Shown here: positions 9,594 through 21,285 of the stretch, one piece after another
Position numbering within the stretch: the first letter of the stretch is position 1
How the letters are laid out: each line of letters opens with the position of its first letter
NCBI RefSeq assembly: GCF_000708205.1
Contig: NW_014575562.1
Location: 311,616-375,615 of the forward strand
Length of the DNA: 64,000 nt
Origin: Mixia osmundae IAM 14324
Taxonomy: Eukaryota; Basidiomycota; Mixiomycetes; Mixiales; Mixiaceae
Reading direction: 5' to 3'
Made by a program: the position numbers and the translations under genes
The notes under the pieces: model-generated
Database searches by the model: none
What the model saw: only the letters and a program-made list of their open reading frames with translations
Told to the model about the DNA's origin: nothing

Positions 9594-11724
9594 ATGGCAA
9601 CACTGCTGGCCATCATACTCGTCTGCTCTTCGGCTAGCTCGGGAACAACCTTTGTCTTCGGCTGGCCACCCAAGCCGCAAGCTATCCCGCGACTGAGCAG
9701 ACCCATCTATCGAAAGAGCGCTGAGATCAAGGATGTTCAGCTCCGTTGCAGAGGCTCAGATTCGGACACTTCATCGGAAGATGGCCTGGTTTGCCCTCTG
9801 TTCTCCCGCTTCTTCGCAACGCGTTGACGTGAGCGCGTGCTAGGGCTTGCGGTACCTGAGAGGAGAGCAAGGTAGTAGCGATGAGGAGGATGCAGAGGAG
9901 ATGACGCCTGCATTGGCGGCAAGACAAGCGAACGCATACCATCACGACAAGTCTGCGCCGTCATTCGACGAGTATCTCGGTCTGCCGACAACCTTGTTGG
10001 CTTCACTCCTCATGCCCGACAAAGAGCTCTGCAACCAAAAGCTCGAGCTCGTCGTTGACGCTAAGTCATTCATAGGCCATCCCGTCTGGCTCAGCTCAGC
10101 TTCAAGTGCACCCAAGAGCGATGCGCAACGGAGGAGTGACATCAAGACGCACGACTTTGCAGCCGATGCGGCGACGAACGAGGCAGCGCAGCCAAGCACG
10201 CGGTCGCGTCGTGGCATTGAAGCCTTTCACCTTGTGCTTGTCATTGATACTCCAAGCGATCGACATCTCAGTCGTCATCTTGATGTCTACTACCAGTCTG
10301 CTCTCATGTCGTCATGGATAGGCTCTGGCTGACACATCAGTCAGATCTGTCGCGGTCAAATTGACCGCTGCGCTCAAGTACGTAGAAAAGCGTAGCGGCT
10401 ACGTGACGAATGCAATCAGAAACATCGTGCGCGATCGAGAGAACGCACTCGAAAAGGGTAAGCAAATGACCTACAGCCTAACTCGCCTGACAACCATGGC
10501 AGGCACAAGCTATGCGCAATACATGGAAGACATTTCAAAATCTTCTGGACTGTGTCAGCAGCTAGTGACGCTATATGCTGCTCTCAAAGCCGAGCCAGAA
10601 CCAGCAGTAGCAAAGCTTACTTTTGACGACCATCTCGACATGTCTGTGCAGCTCAATACGATCCTGCTCGATCGTAACATGTACGCTGATGCAGAAGCTG
10701 GCAACCTGAAGCGGTCTGCCATTCCCGATGCCCTGTGTCAGCCTTGGCAAACCGCACTGCCGTTGGAAGAGCCTGCAAATATTGCCAAGCAGCTCGATCA
10801 GAATGACGGCGTACTACAGCGCTTCCTCAGCGTCATGACGCCCTCGCTCAGTATTTCGGAGATCCAGATGGCTCTCGACCTCAACAGTACCACCGTGCGC
10901 AAGATCGTCGGCCACCTCGTGCGATGGAACAAAGCTCGTGTGATCGAGACAGTCTCCTTGCGCCACGTATACGGACCTGCGCCGACACTACAGCCACGCA
11001 AACTGGCGCTGCTGTCTAGTCAATTCCGCAGACACTTTGACGAGCCTCCTCTGGCCATATTGCTTCATCACCTCGCTCCTTCGGTGACTTTTGCAATCGT
11101 ATTATCAGGCTTGGCAGAGAAAGGCTATATGATCGACAAGGCGACAGGCTTGCAGATGCTCATCTGGCTGTTGCAGAACAACATTGCCATTCAGCATACT
11201 GAAACTTATCGGCTGCTTGTAACGCCAGAGACCAAGTGGGCTGCCTCAGCTGCAGTAGCACGCGAGCATTCTCGACCAGACAATCGCGCGACTCTTTCCC
11301 CGGAGGCCGATATTGGCCACGAACTTGCTGTGCCTCTGAGCGCTTCTTCGGATGGGAAACTTTCGCCCTTTCGACAAGTAAGCTCAGAACAGCTCAGACG
11401 ACTCTGGAACATCTCCAAAAAACCTTCTCTTGATGCTACTGCTACCTTGATCGCAGATCCCGTCAGACCGACAGAGCAAGAGAAGACCTGGATCGCTCAG
11501 ATAGGTAGCTCGCTAGAGCCTAAACAACGCGAGCTCTTCGAATCGTATGTTCTTTGCGGTCTCTGCAGCCAATGCTGATTATTAGACGCAGATGTGTTGG
11601 TCTCTTTGACGGCGTCACGTCGGCCTCCGCGATCATCTACCTTGCTGACACTACGCGGACGAAGCTCCAGAAGCTAGTCAAGGCGCTCGATCAGTCACTC
11701 GTTACGGTCATAGCTGCTCAATAG
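9594..11724 (+). CDS. NPR3: Nitrogen permease regulator 3 (GATOR1/SEACIT subunit)
   Basis: Four exons (9594-9788, 9844-10295, 10345-11544, 11592-11724) with introns of 55, 49 and 47 nt give 659 residues in consistent frame. The N-terminal longin-type strand LLAIILVCSS...FVFGWPP starts right after the ATG. FHLVLVIDTP and, across a splice, KLTAALKYVEKRSGYV are NPRL3 hallmarks, as is the winged-helix region LSISEIQMALDLNSTTVRKI followed by HLVRWNKARVI. With Npr2 and Iml1 it forms the GAP complex that turns off Gtr1 and so TORC1 on amino-acid shortage. The window also carries GTR2, the partner of Gtr1. An acidic insert with SSDEEDAEE is seen near residue 80. Confidence 0.9.
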
Positions 11725-11768
11725 AATCACAACACGACTGTACATTTACATTGCTGTTGCTTGTGCCA

Positions 11769-14008
11769 CTAAGGCATATACTGTTTATTGTCCGAATCAG
11801 CCGTCCATTGGTGAAGATGAGATAGGGACTCACGATGCGAGAATAGCCATCGACTCTTGTTCGACAGCACGGACAGAGATGTTCGGAAGCTTTGTACCGA
11901 CCAGCCATGTTCTCTCGACAGTCGTCACAGAGCGCAAAGCATCGGCATGGCCAGCAGACGATACTTCGCGCTTCCGTCACGCAGATCACACAGAGTTTCT
12001 GTCTTAGCTCGTCAAAGTCTTCTGGATCAGTGCGACCGGGTCGCATCGATGTCGCCATGTTTGTACGACGAGCAGCAATAGCGGTGCTGAGCGCAGCATC
12101 GCTTGCAGTGACAGATGTGTCTGGACGATGGCTCAGACGAGCGTAACGTCTTCGGGTAAGCGGCGTTTGGCTTGCTGCAGTCATGTGTGCCACAATGACC
12201 GGTGCAAGCTCGGCTGCATCTCCTGAGGACTCTGCCAGGAGATCGTTATACAGAGCGAGTGGGCCGATTGCTCGATCGTGGTCTTCGGGCTCGCTGTCTG
12301 GCTCGCCGTCATCGGTCAGGTCTGAGGACCCGTCGCTGGGCACAAAGTCTTCGTCATCAGAGTCGTTGCTGTCTTCATTCGGGCCACGTGGCGCTCCGGC
12401 CAGCGCTTGAAACTCTGGTCCGATCGGGATCACACCGGCTCGTCTGAGGATTACGCCGAGTCGGTCTGCACGTCCTGCAAGGTTGCCAAGCCTTAACAGA
12501 CGGCCAATCTTCCGATTGATGATCCTCAACGTTGCTGTACATGACAAAACAAGGGCGCAGCAGTATCGGATGCTGACGTGCATAGGGGCATCCTCATGAT
12601 CCCATTCACTCCGACGCTTGCTCGCCTGTACCCTCTTGACTTCGTTGGCCAAGCCTGAACCCCTGGGCACATCGATGGGAGGTAAAAAGCCTATGTTGTC
12701 CCTCATGAGATCTTCTGGCCAGCGAGCGGCATGAAGTGGGTCGGCAGGATCAGCATAAGTCATCGCGACTTGCCCCGTGACTCGGTCGAAGCCTACGGAA
12801 TCAATGTCGTTCGAGAGCTCGACGTAAGCATATGGTCTCAAGTTGAGCGAGGAGACTTCGTTCTGCCAGCCGAGTATCGCAGTCGTCTCGAGACTGTGTA
12901 TTCCGAATCGAAGAATGGTGATGTAAAAATCATCATTGGGGTCTATAGTTTGGTGGTGGAGAACCTGGCGCCAGGGTATCCTGTCTTCGAGTACAAAGTG
13001 TGTGGCGAGATGTATGGCTACAGTGATGATGCCGATCAAAAGAAAAATGGTCTCGCTAAATCGATTGACGTATTGACCCGCTGAGAGCAGGGCAGTCGCA
13101 GAGCGATAGTGATCCGGGTGACCAAAGTAGACGAGCTTGATGACAAGGGACAGCAATGTCGCTTGCCCTGCGAGGGAGAAGAGAGCCGTGATGTAGAGTC
13201 TCCATCGTTTACGAGCCATCTTCATCAGGGTCAGACACGCGAATTCGCCTAGCGTGAGCAGAATGAGTAGAAAGACTGGCGGTGTGGGCGGCACGGTCGG
13301 TCTCTGATCTGGATCATCGCCCGATGTGTAGCCATGAAAGAAGAGTAGGTAAGAAAAGGACAAGAGGTTGAACGATCCTCTATAGTCGTCGTTCTCCAGC
13401 GATCTGACAAAGTTCTCCACTAAAGCTGAGCCATTGGTGGCGATGAAGACGCGCCAAAGGGCCGAGCTCTCTCTTATAGGCTGCTTGGGCAACCCGCAGA
13501 TCATTCTCATCGCACGAGCCAGCCGAGTAGTCTGTTCCGCATCGTGCTGCGTCCAAAGCAAAACAATGCCGCGCATAGCCCAAGCTAGGCCAAGCAACGA
13601 TAGGGCGCGCAACCCGTTGGTGATGAACTTGTACCGTCTCGTGTTCAATTGATGTAATCTCCGTCTATGTGATGAGGGCACGATATGCCGGATCTGAGAG
13701 ATAATGATCGCCATGAGCATCACGACGGGGAAATAGGCCGATTTGAGGAATGTCAAAGGCTGAGGCTGATCCGAGTCAGGCAACGTGTTGACGATGTAGC
13801 TCAGCCGTCTCATCGCCTCTCTGCGCGTCGAAGTCGTCTCGGGCAGCACAGTCTTGACGGTCGAGTTGAGCTGGACGATGGCCTCGCTGACTGTCTCATT
13901 GACGATCTTATTCTCCAATTGCGCGCTGCCTGTCTTGTGCCATCCTGACCAAAGCATGTTGATGAAAGAGCCGACTGCCGACGCATTGGCGTCCCGCAGT
14001 GGCTCCAT
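11769..14008 (-). CDS. Multi-pass membrane RING E3 ubiquitin ligase, Asi1/Asi3-like
   Basis: One large exon (11834-14008) plus a 12-nt last exon (11769-11780) reached by a 53-nt GTGAGT...ACAG intron; together 728 residues ending GYSRIYMP. Without the splice the frame runs on 21 codons into the neighbouring gene, while the spliced end matches the short I-Y-x-P tail of this RING family. The RING is at the extreme C-terminus: CVIC, then WPCRCFALCDDC, then CPCC. Several hydrophobic segments lie in the first half, including FPVVMLMAIIISQI and FLLILLTLGEFACL. An acidic Ser/Asp stretch precedes the RING. Yeast Asi1/Asi3 sit in the inner nuclear membrane and degrade mislocalised membrane proteins; the same role is inferred only from this layout. 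ATG at 14008 is the first in frame. Confidence 0.72.
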
Positions 14009-14289
14009 AGGGCCGCTTGCGGCAACGCACACGACGCTTTGACGGGGTCACGAACGCGAGCAGAACGAACGAACGCGGTCGATCGAGCATGGCGCTATGC
14101 TCCTGCTTCTCCGGCTGAAGTGACACTACATCTTGCCTCATCCCACCCACTCCGTTCCACATCCAGACTGATCATCGTGCACGATAGACACGAAAGGCTC
14201 TACAATGCAAACATCTACAAACACATGGGCTCTACAAGTTTCCTTATATCTATGCCATCATTCTCGCAAGGGCAAAGTCTGAAGCTAGC

Positions 14290-15051
14290 TTAGCCGTCGG
14301 CGGGGCTTGGTACTGAAGGTGGTTGTTGACCGAACTGAATATACTGCTCGAGCACACTGGATCTGGAGCACGCCTTATCTGTCAGCTTCTGTGAAAACAC
14401 ATGCGATAACAGCTCACCGCCAGTATGACAGATGTCTAAGACTCTGCTCTGATCGTTGTATGCTGCAGGCACGGCACAACCTCCGCTTTGTAGTCCCCTG
14501 ACCTTGGCCGTCTTTCCTGCCCCGTTCTCATCTACATTGACTTGATCTGCGCCAGGCGTTCGGCAAGGCGATCCGAACAAAATTGCCGACTGGCCAGCAG
14601 TATTGATGGAAGACAACGCTCTCGTGACTGCTGTAGCTCCTTGAGAATATCCAAGAGCAAGTATTCTGCTGTTCGGACAAGCATTGGCGATCTCAATGAC
14701 ACTGGCTGTCGCTTGTGACGAATCTTGCCCAGCCCCTGCAGGGTAGATTATATCTACGAGCTGGACATCCATCTGCGCCTGCAAGCTACGAATGACGGGC
14801 GTGCAAGGCTTGCAAGCGCCTTGCGGTTCGCCCGTGCCTCGCACCTGAAGAACCATTCGTTCCGTGCATTCGACTTGGCCGGCGGACGTAGCATGAACGC
14901 GAAGAAACTTGCTCGTCGATGCTGCCTCTCCGGTATGGTTCCCATTAGCAAGCTCGACTCGTTGCATGATGTCGAGATTGACATCGACATCGGCGGGAGC
15001 TGCTTCGATCAATGCGAGCGCAGTAGCAATGAGAGTCAATGTGAAGCGCAT
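14290..15051 (-). CDS. Cutinase-like secreted protein, catalytic His not found
   Basis: Exons 14418-15051 and 14290-14378, with a 39-nt intron (14379-14417), give 240 residues. A signal peptide, MRFTLTLIATALALIEA, is followed after ~60 residues by the cutinase core: VRGTGEPQGACKPCTPVI, LVDIIYPAG, then GYSQGA with the nucleophile Ser, FGSPC, and LDICHTG spliced to DKAC, restoring the D-x-x-C that carries the catalytic Asp. Where active enzymes have H-L-x-Y-G, this protein reads YIQFG, so the catalytic His appears to be Tyr. It may be inactive, or an alternative splice may hide the His. Family members cleave cutin or other esters outside the cell. The first ATG in frame is 15051. It is divergent to a second cutinase-like gene. 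Confidence 0.8.
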   Translation of the reverse strand: MRFTLTLIATALALIEAAPADVDVNLDIMQRVELANGNHTGEAASTSKFLRVHATSAGQVECTERMVLQVRGTGEPQGACKPCTPVIRSLQAQMDVQLVDIIYPAGAGQDSSQATASVIEIANACPNSRILALGYSQGATAVTRALSSINTAGQSAILFGSPCRTPGADQVNVDENGAGKTAKVRGLQSGGCAVPAAYNDQSRVLDICHTGGELLSHVFSQKLTDKACSRSSVLEQYIQFGQQPPSVPSPADG

Positions 15052-15406
15052 CTTTTCCGACACAATCGCACAACCGGGTAGTGCTCGCGTCTGCTCGGCT
15101 GAGTATAAGGGTCTCAGAGGTCATCGCCTACTGCCTGTGAATGCCGCGAGGCTTACAAGGCGACACCGCCCTGGCGCACGGCCGCGGCGTCTCTCGAAGC
15201 GAGGTCGATGCCTATTGACGTCAGCTGCATCGGCAATTCGCAAATCGGCAGACGTCGCGCATCGCTGCGCTTGTCGACATACTCCGCGACTCGATGACAT
15301 GGTGTTGTAGCTGCCAAGCAACGGGCACGCAACAGTCGCCTGAGCGACGTAGCGTGTCGATATCGATGCAGCTCGATCTTGACATATCGAGCTGGACCTC
15401 GTTAAC
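15052..15406. promoter_or_regulatory. Shared upstream region of two cutinase-like genes
   Basis: The 355 bp between two head-to-head cutinase-like start codons carry no supported gene and probably drive both. The arrangement suggests co-expression. I could not identify a specific factor site. Confidence 0.5.
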
Positions 15407-16487
15407 ATGTTCACGAGCTATCTGACGGTGCTGGCGCTAATCTCATTCGCATTCTCGATCGATGCGCAGTGCGCAAAACGCCGAGTCATTGTCTCGCGCG
15501 GTACTGGTGTAAGTCTGACCATTCACCACTCGACAACAACTGATGTAGCGCGTCCCGCCAGGAACTGCCCGGCACATGTTCAGCATGTACGCCTGCGATT
15601 GACATAGCACGGGCAAAGTTTCCAGACATCGAGATCGTCAATGTAGAATATCCTGCCGGAGTGATGCAAGGTATCTCATGGCAACCCGGCCTGTCATTGC
15701 CACATACTGATGACCAAGCATAGATACATCTCAATGCGTTCCTTTCATCGTCAAGGCCGTCAACGATTGCCCACAATCGATCAATGTCCTCATAGGCTAC
15801 TCACAAGGAGCAACATGCACGATCAGAGCCCTCGGCCAATTGCACAACAACAGTCCTCATATCTCTACGCTCGTTTTTGGCAGTCCTTGTGCCACATCGG
15901 GCGAGGCTGGCCTCGTCGACGCGACCGGTAAGCCCACGAAAGCGACAGGCTTGGAAACGCTTGCCGGCTGCCGTGTACCCGAGCCCTTCTTCTCCGATAA
16001 GAACCGTCTACTCGATATCTGCGCGTCGGCCGATCCCGTATGCGGGTCAGGCGCGGGCGGGCTCGGACTCGGCTCCATGGGAGGCGGATTAGGTAGCATG
16101 CTCGGCAAAGGTTTCGGTAGCGGCGGTAGCGGTGGGTTGGGCAGCATGCTCGGCAAAGGCTTGGGCGGCGGCGGGGGATCCTCCCCTTTTTCAGGTGCCC
16201 AAGGTGCTGCTGGCGGTATGGGAAACAGTCTCGGTAAGCTGCTGGGCGGCGCAGGCAAATCGAACCCGTTCGCTAGCGCTGGCGCGGGCGCTGGAGGCAG
16301 CTCAAACCCATTGGGGAGTTCGAGCTCACTTAATGGTGCGGGTGGGGAGCTCAGCTCGCTGATCTCAGGCGCACGTAGCAAGTTAGGGTTCTTGCGTGTC
16401 AAGCGCCAAGGTCATCTGGGCTATGGCTTTGGTCAGGTACCGCAGATGGCTGGCGACTGGCTCGTTCAGCGATTTGACGATGTCTAA
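15407..16487 (+). CDS. Cutinase-like secreted protein with Gly-rich insert before the catalytic His
   Basis: Exons 15407-15508, 15562-15670 and 15724-16487, both introns 53 nt, give 324 residues. Signal peptide MFTSYLTVLALISFAFSIDA; then RGTG spliced to ELPGTCSACTP, VNVEYPAG, GYSQGA (nucleophile Ser), FGSPC and LLDICASADPVC (catalytic Asp). About 110 Gly/Ser/Leu-rich residues follow before GHLGYGFGQVP, which matches the H-L-x-Y-G of the catalytic His. In ordinary cutinases Asp and His are only about a dozen residues apart, so the insert sits in a catalytic loop. It contains a tandem repeat. The stop is only 12 bp from the convergent neighbour's stop. Its paralogue on the other strand has the same core but lacks the His. 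Confidence 0.85.
16083..16178 (+). repeat. 48-bp tandem duplication inside the Gly-rich insert
   Basis: Two adjacent 48-bp units each begin with codons for GGLGSMLGKG; the first ten codons are nearly identical and differ mainly at third positions. Looser copies of the unit (such as MGNSLGKLLGG) follow, suggesting that the insert grew by slippage or unequal exchange. Confidence 0.75.
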
Positions 16488-16499
16488 ACCATCGATGCA

Positions 16500-18130
16500 T
16501 CATAAAGTGGATACAGATGTGCCCATTTTGACTGTGTCTATGAGTTTGCGAGCTGCGACAGCGAAAATGCTGCTCTGGCGCGTATCTGTCAACATGTTGC
16601 GTGCACGACTTGCCGCTAGCGAAGATGATTGACGCGACGCAAAGCCTGGTGTCATTCGTCGCCTGAGCCAGGCTGCAACGGAGAAGAGGAACAGCGTTGC
16701 CGAGAGAATCCGAAGCGGATCATTCATTGCAAAGGCGCCGAGGTAATGCTGAAGGAAGTATCGCAATGTGCCTGTCTGCACGGCCGCTTCTTGTTGATTG
16801 GATTGCCGCATAAAGCCTGAGAGACGATTGCGCATCGATGTGAAGCCCGTAGCGACAGGCTGACCTTCCTCCTCGAGTGGAGGCTCGCTCGGCTTAGATG
16901 GGTCGCTCTGCGAGCTAGACTCGGCACGCTTGTCGTTCTTCCGCGCCTGCTTCTCCGTCTTACGTGCTGCTGCTGCTCGCTGCTTCTCAGCTGCTTGCTC
17001 TTCGTCTCTCCGCCTTTGCCTAGCTTCTTCAGCAAGCTGCAGCTCGCGCCTTCGCTGATCTTCCCATTCTGCAGCTTTGTTGGATCTCAGACTTTGTAGC
17101 TCGTCGAGAAGGGTCTGGATTGCCTTCAGAGCAAATTCGCATGATGGCACTGGATGCTTACATCGACCTTGGCTTGTCTGAGTAAGCCACCGTTGGCGCG
17201 GGCAGCCAGCCGGACAAATTCCTCGGCTTCGTCCCATTGATTCAAACGAGGCAGGACAGCCAAGCTGAAGACCTCGAGAATCCTCTCGAAAGAGACAAGC
17301 GATGCTCTAGCATCCTCATCGATGCTTATTGAAGCAGACAAGCTCGACTGGCTCGCAGACGCGGGCAGCGTCATTGAGGAGGAGGGCGATAGGACGGAAG
17401 TCTGGAGTGATTCATGATCTGCCTCGACCTGAAGATTCGTACGCTCCAGCTGAGCTTCCAAGGCTGGCGTGAGGCTGCCCAGCCAGGCTTCTATAATGTT
17501 GCGAGCAGCTAAAGGCGCGTTCAGCTTGAGAGCGCCCAAAGAGGTTGCAACGATGACGGAGGGCGGTACTGCGCCGACGTCCGCGGTAGCGATAGGCATC
17601 GAAGTGTCGAGTGTGTCACGCGTGTGCGAAGGCGAGAAAGTAGCCAGAGCATGACTGTAGAGCGCATAGACGATCTTGTCGGCTTGCTCGTTCTTGTCTG
17701 GTGTCGTCCGCACCGCTGTCTTGCCTTTGGCAGTCACGAGAGCATACAATGGCTTGATCCAAGCATGGGCTGACACAGATCCCGGTAGTGATGCATCTGA
17801 GTTGAGCACGTCGGCCAGCAACGTCGCCAGAAAGGTGATCCGTAATATCTCAAACTTGCGTCGATGAGCTGCAGTCCAGTCCTGTGAGCCGACTGGTGAT
17901 GCAGATGCGTCATCGAGGATGACATAGGCCTCTGTGAGTGCATCTAGCGTGACTGCATGATCCTTGAGGACGAACGCTTGGGCGGCAGATCGATAAAGCG
18001 AACGCAGCCGTACCGCTTCAGTCGTCTCTTTTGGCGAGAGCAAGCCTGCCGAGCCTTGCTTGAGGCTAGCAGATCGACCGCTGCTTCGCCTCGGTCTCGC
18101 TCGCCCGTTGGCTAGGGCAAGAGCGCTCAT
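16500..18130 (-). CDS. Uncharacterised helical protein with one C-terminal membrane segment
   Basis: Exons 17162-18130 and 16500-17123 join through a 38-nt intron (GTAAGC donor at 17161), keeping frame at KVD/AIQTLLDELQ; 530 residues. I do not recognise the family. The first 300 residues are helical, with possible repeat helices (YRSAAQAFVLKDHAVTLDAL). A charged coiled coil follows (EDQRRRELQLAEEARQRRRD), then a single hydrophobic helix, ILSATLFLFSVAAWL, flanked by arginines, and a ~50-residue tail. A soluble helical domain with a late membrane anchor recalls PEX15/PEX26-type peroxins, but no residue pattern proves this. Start: first ATG in frame at 18130. Confidence 0.55.
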
Positions 18131-18225
18131 TTGGTCCAAAGGTCGTCTAGCACGTCAGCACACGCGTCAAGACGATCTGGGTCAAGACGACGAGCGGCAT
18201 CAGAGGCAAGGAAAGGTGCATTGAG

Positions 18226-21065
18226 TCATCGCTTGAAGAAGCCTTTCTTCTCAGGCTTACTAGCAGCTTTCGCGAGCTTGTCGAGCTCCTTGCGAGCTTT
18301 CTTGTCATCTTTGCTCTCTCCTATCCGACCGGTCGACTGTCCAGAAGCACCGCTCTGTAAGCTCAGAACGGATGAGCGTGAGCTGTCATAGAACCCATTG
18401 GGGGGCTGTTGAGCAGCAGAGCTAGGCTGCCTCATCTGCGGAGGTGCAGGCGCTTGGCGGGGAGCAGGCGCAGAGTAGCCATTTGATGCCATTGGCTCGG
18501 GCGGTCTCTCCATTCGCCTAGGATCCTGTGGCGGTCGCTTCGGCGAAGGCGCAGGGATTTGAGGTCGCATCTCTTGCTCCGGCCTTTGCGGGTACGGAAA
18601 CGAGTCGATCTTGCGCATCTCGGTCACGAAAGCTTCAGGCGTAGAGATATGAGATGATCCTGCTCGCCGATATCAGCACGCGATCACGACTATCTGAGCT
18701 GAGAGACTGCGCGACTGACCAAGCAGTATGTCTTTGCTAAGCAATTGGGATAATTGGTAGACCGTCCTGACTTCTGCGTAGGTCGCACCGCCTGCAACAA
18801 AGACGATGGCGCGTTGTCGAGGTGCATTAGCAGGCTTGCCCTTTCGATCTGTCCACCGCGGCCGAGTGCTCCGAAGGGAGGCAGGTGCAGCTACTGCACC
18901 CGGTCGCACGTCTTTTGCGCCTTGCGTCGTCGTTGTGGGCGGATTTTGTGTGTACGGAAAGGTTGTCCGGTCAAGTCGGTTGGCAAAATGCTCTTCGAGC
19001 ATGTATCTGACTGCTGGTTGGTAGCGTGAGATGTCATAGGCGTCTTCCGGACTGGTCTGTTTGAACAGCGGCTTCTTCCGTTTGCTCGTGTCCTGCGCGC
19101 GCAAGCCAACTATGAGCCAGGATACTGATGAGTAGACTTGTGCTGACCTTGGACACTTCTTGCCCGAGATGGCGCAAGTTGTCAACAGAGTCCATCTCGT
19201 GCAGAGCCAGTCGAGCATGTTGGTAGAGACGCTTGCGGTCTTCTTCCGGCACGCCATCTCGATGGAGAATGTAGAGTGCGATGATGCGCACTTTGTCGAG
19301 ATTGCTCACCGAACGATCGTCGAGTAATGGGACCATCTCCTCAACAAGCGTCTTTGGTGTCTTGCCATCGGGCGTCATACCAGTTGCACAGCACTACCAT
19401 CTCCAAGTCACGTCAGCGCCGGAGACTCGTATGTCAGAGTGGGCTCGCCTGCTCCACCGACGCTGTGAGGGGCAGCTTCTTCTGCTCGAATAATCCCATA
19501 CACTTTTCTGCCATGTCCAGATGGAGCGAGAGCTGACAAGAATGAGCGAGCATCAGCAAGCTTTGCTAAGAGATGGCGATATGCTTGCCTTCTCCTTGGC
19601 GTCTTTCATGCCCGGTAGACTCGCGAGCATATCACGCAGATCGTTCAAGCTCGTCTGCGTCTCGCCATACAGTCCACTCTGCTGCCCTTGATACTGCTTA
19701 AAGGCAGCGATGAGTTTATCGAGGGCATCCTTCATGTGCATATGTCGAACGTCTGTCCAGATCTTGTCCTCGTCTGACAGCACAGTCGCTTTATCTTCTC
19801 GTTGTCCTTGAGCATTGGTGAAAGTATGTACGTAGTGGGTGCCATCCTCGATCTTGAGCAAGTCGTTGCACATGGCTTGGTAAGTGAATTCGTGTAAGAA
19901 GGGACTGGCTAGATCCATACTTCGATCGGTCACAAACAGTATCCCTCGCGGTCTTGGCGGATCGGGTGCGGGCGGAAAGTCGGCATTATCTCGACAATAG
20001 GCGTCCATTGCTTTTTGTACTTTCATCGCTAGCCTCTTGGAGACAGGCTCGCCCACGACGGCAGCTGCGCCGATAGGTTGAGCGAGATAGGAGCTCGGCG
20101 GATCGAAGTACCGTATCTCAGGATACTCGCCTAGTGTCGTCAGACAGTTGACGATGCCCCTACATGTACGCTCGAGCTCGTTATTCCATACTGCTGCAGC
20201 CTCGTCTTGTCCCTGTCTACCCGGGCCGGGCGGTGCGTAAAGTATCCTCAATGAATCTCGGTTCCGCCTAGACGTGGTAAAGATCTGCGCTTCGACAGCT
20301 ACGCGTTACACATCATCAGCATTATCAAGCAGAGTGGTAATGTGACGTACGCCAAAAGTTGATGTAGATCTCTTGCACATTGAGCAAGTACGACTGAGGC
20401 AGGCCGGCATCGAGCTTGGCCAGCAGTGCATCATCGAGAGCTGCACTTCGGTCAGCTGGGCATGCCTCGGCTCAAGCAGAGGACGTACTTTCGATGAAGA
20501 ACAGATGGACTGCTCTGTAGCGCGGCACGGTATCTTGCCCAGTAGGCTGAGGAGGCGGTACTTGTTTGCCCTTGCTTCTCGAGCTTGGAACAGATGGCAT
20601 TGCTGGTCTGTGCACGAGAGCAGCACAATCAGTGCTCGTTGAAGTGAGCAGGAAGGACATCGTGCTTGCCTGACAGGAGCAAAGTCGCGTAGGACAAGTT
20701 CGACATTATCTCGTGTTGGCGCAAGGATATAGAGCGCTTCGAGCGAAGGTGACTTTGACCGAGCAGTATCGTTGATGTTCTCAATCTCTGTCGACATGTG
20801 CTGCGAATCAGTACTCGCCAAATGCTGACCAAAGGGAGCAAGTTCACGTTGGACATTCTCCTCGAGTACGTCGTATGTCTTGAGGACAGTGTTGAGATGA
20901 GCCGTGACATGATTGTCGAGCACGACAATCTTCCACCTGTTCGCTGGCTTGACGCTCCTGATGCTCTCCAGGTAGCCTGCTTGACGTTATGAGCTGACGG
21001 GAGCGCGCACACGAGCTCGAGACCGCACGACTCCGGACAAGTTCGATGACGGAGAAGCCGCTCAT
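18226..21065 (-). CDS. SEC1: Sec1/Munc18-family protein Sec1
   Basis: A multi-exon gene of roughly eight to nine short exons. Exon 1 gives MSGFSVIELVRSR and splices over a 52-nt intron to YLESIRSVKPANRWKIVVLD, the canonical SM-protein start. Later exons carry LEALYILAPTRDNVELV, YRAVHLFFIE, NVQEIYINFW, GILFVTDRSMDLASPFLHEF (the conserved DRSxDxxSPxxHEFTYQAM loop), KVRIIALYILHRDG and, near the end, FVAGGATYAEVRTVYQLSQ. The C-terminal exon (stop at 18226) is a Pro-rich tail of ~120 residues. Sec1 binds assembled exocytic SNAREs at the plasma membrane and promotes fusion with the exocyst. EXO84, an exocyst subunit, lies 19 kb away. Internal exon limits were not all resolved. Confidence 0.88.
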
Positions 21066-21285
21066 TGCTCAGCAGCGAGCTCTTCCTCCCGTCTAGACTG
21101 GACCGTCTTGCGGCTCAGTGTGAGCTCGGCACTTGAGCAAGCGAGTCGACTCGGCCGAGTGACGCGAACGGCGCGCGGCCAAAGCAATCCTGTCGACCAG
21201 CGAGCGCTACAGCGATCACCTCACACCATTCTCAACGACTCAATGGGTCGATAGCGTCGCAGTCCGAGCCTCAAGCGGTCTCAAG

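Noticed and set aside
11708-11724. A 17-bp coding overlap between NPR3 and the RING gene
   Set aside because: It vanishes once the last RING intron is spliced; stops are then 44 bp apart.
15857-16402. A 181-residue Pro-rich open frame on the minus strand opposite the second cutinase-like gene
   Set aside because: It is the mirror of the GC-rich Gly repeat on the plus strand (Gly codons read back as Pro/Ala). No signal or domain; sense-strand cutinase motifs explain the region.
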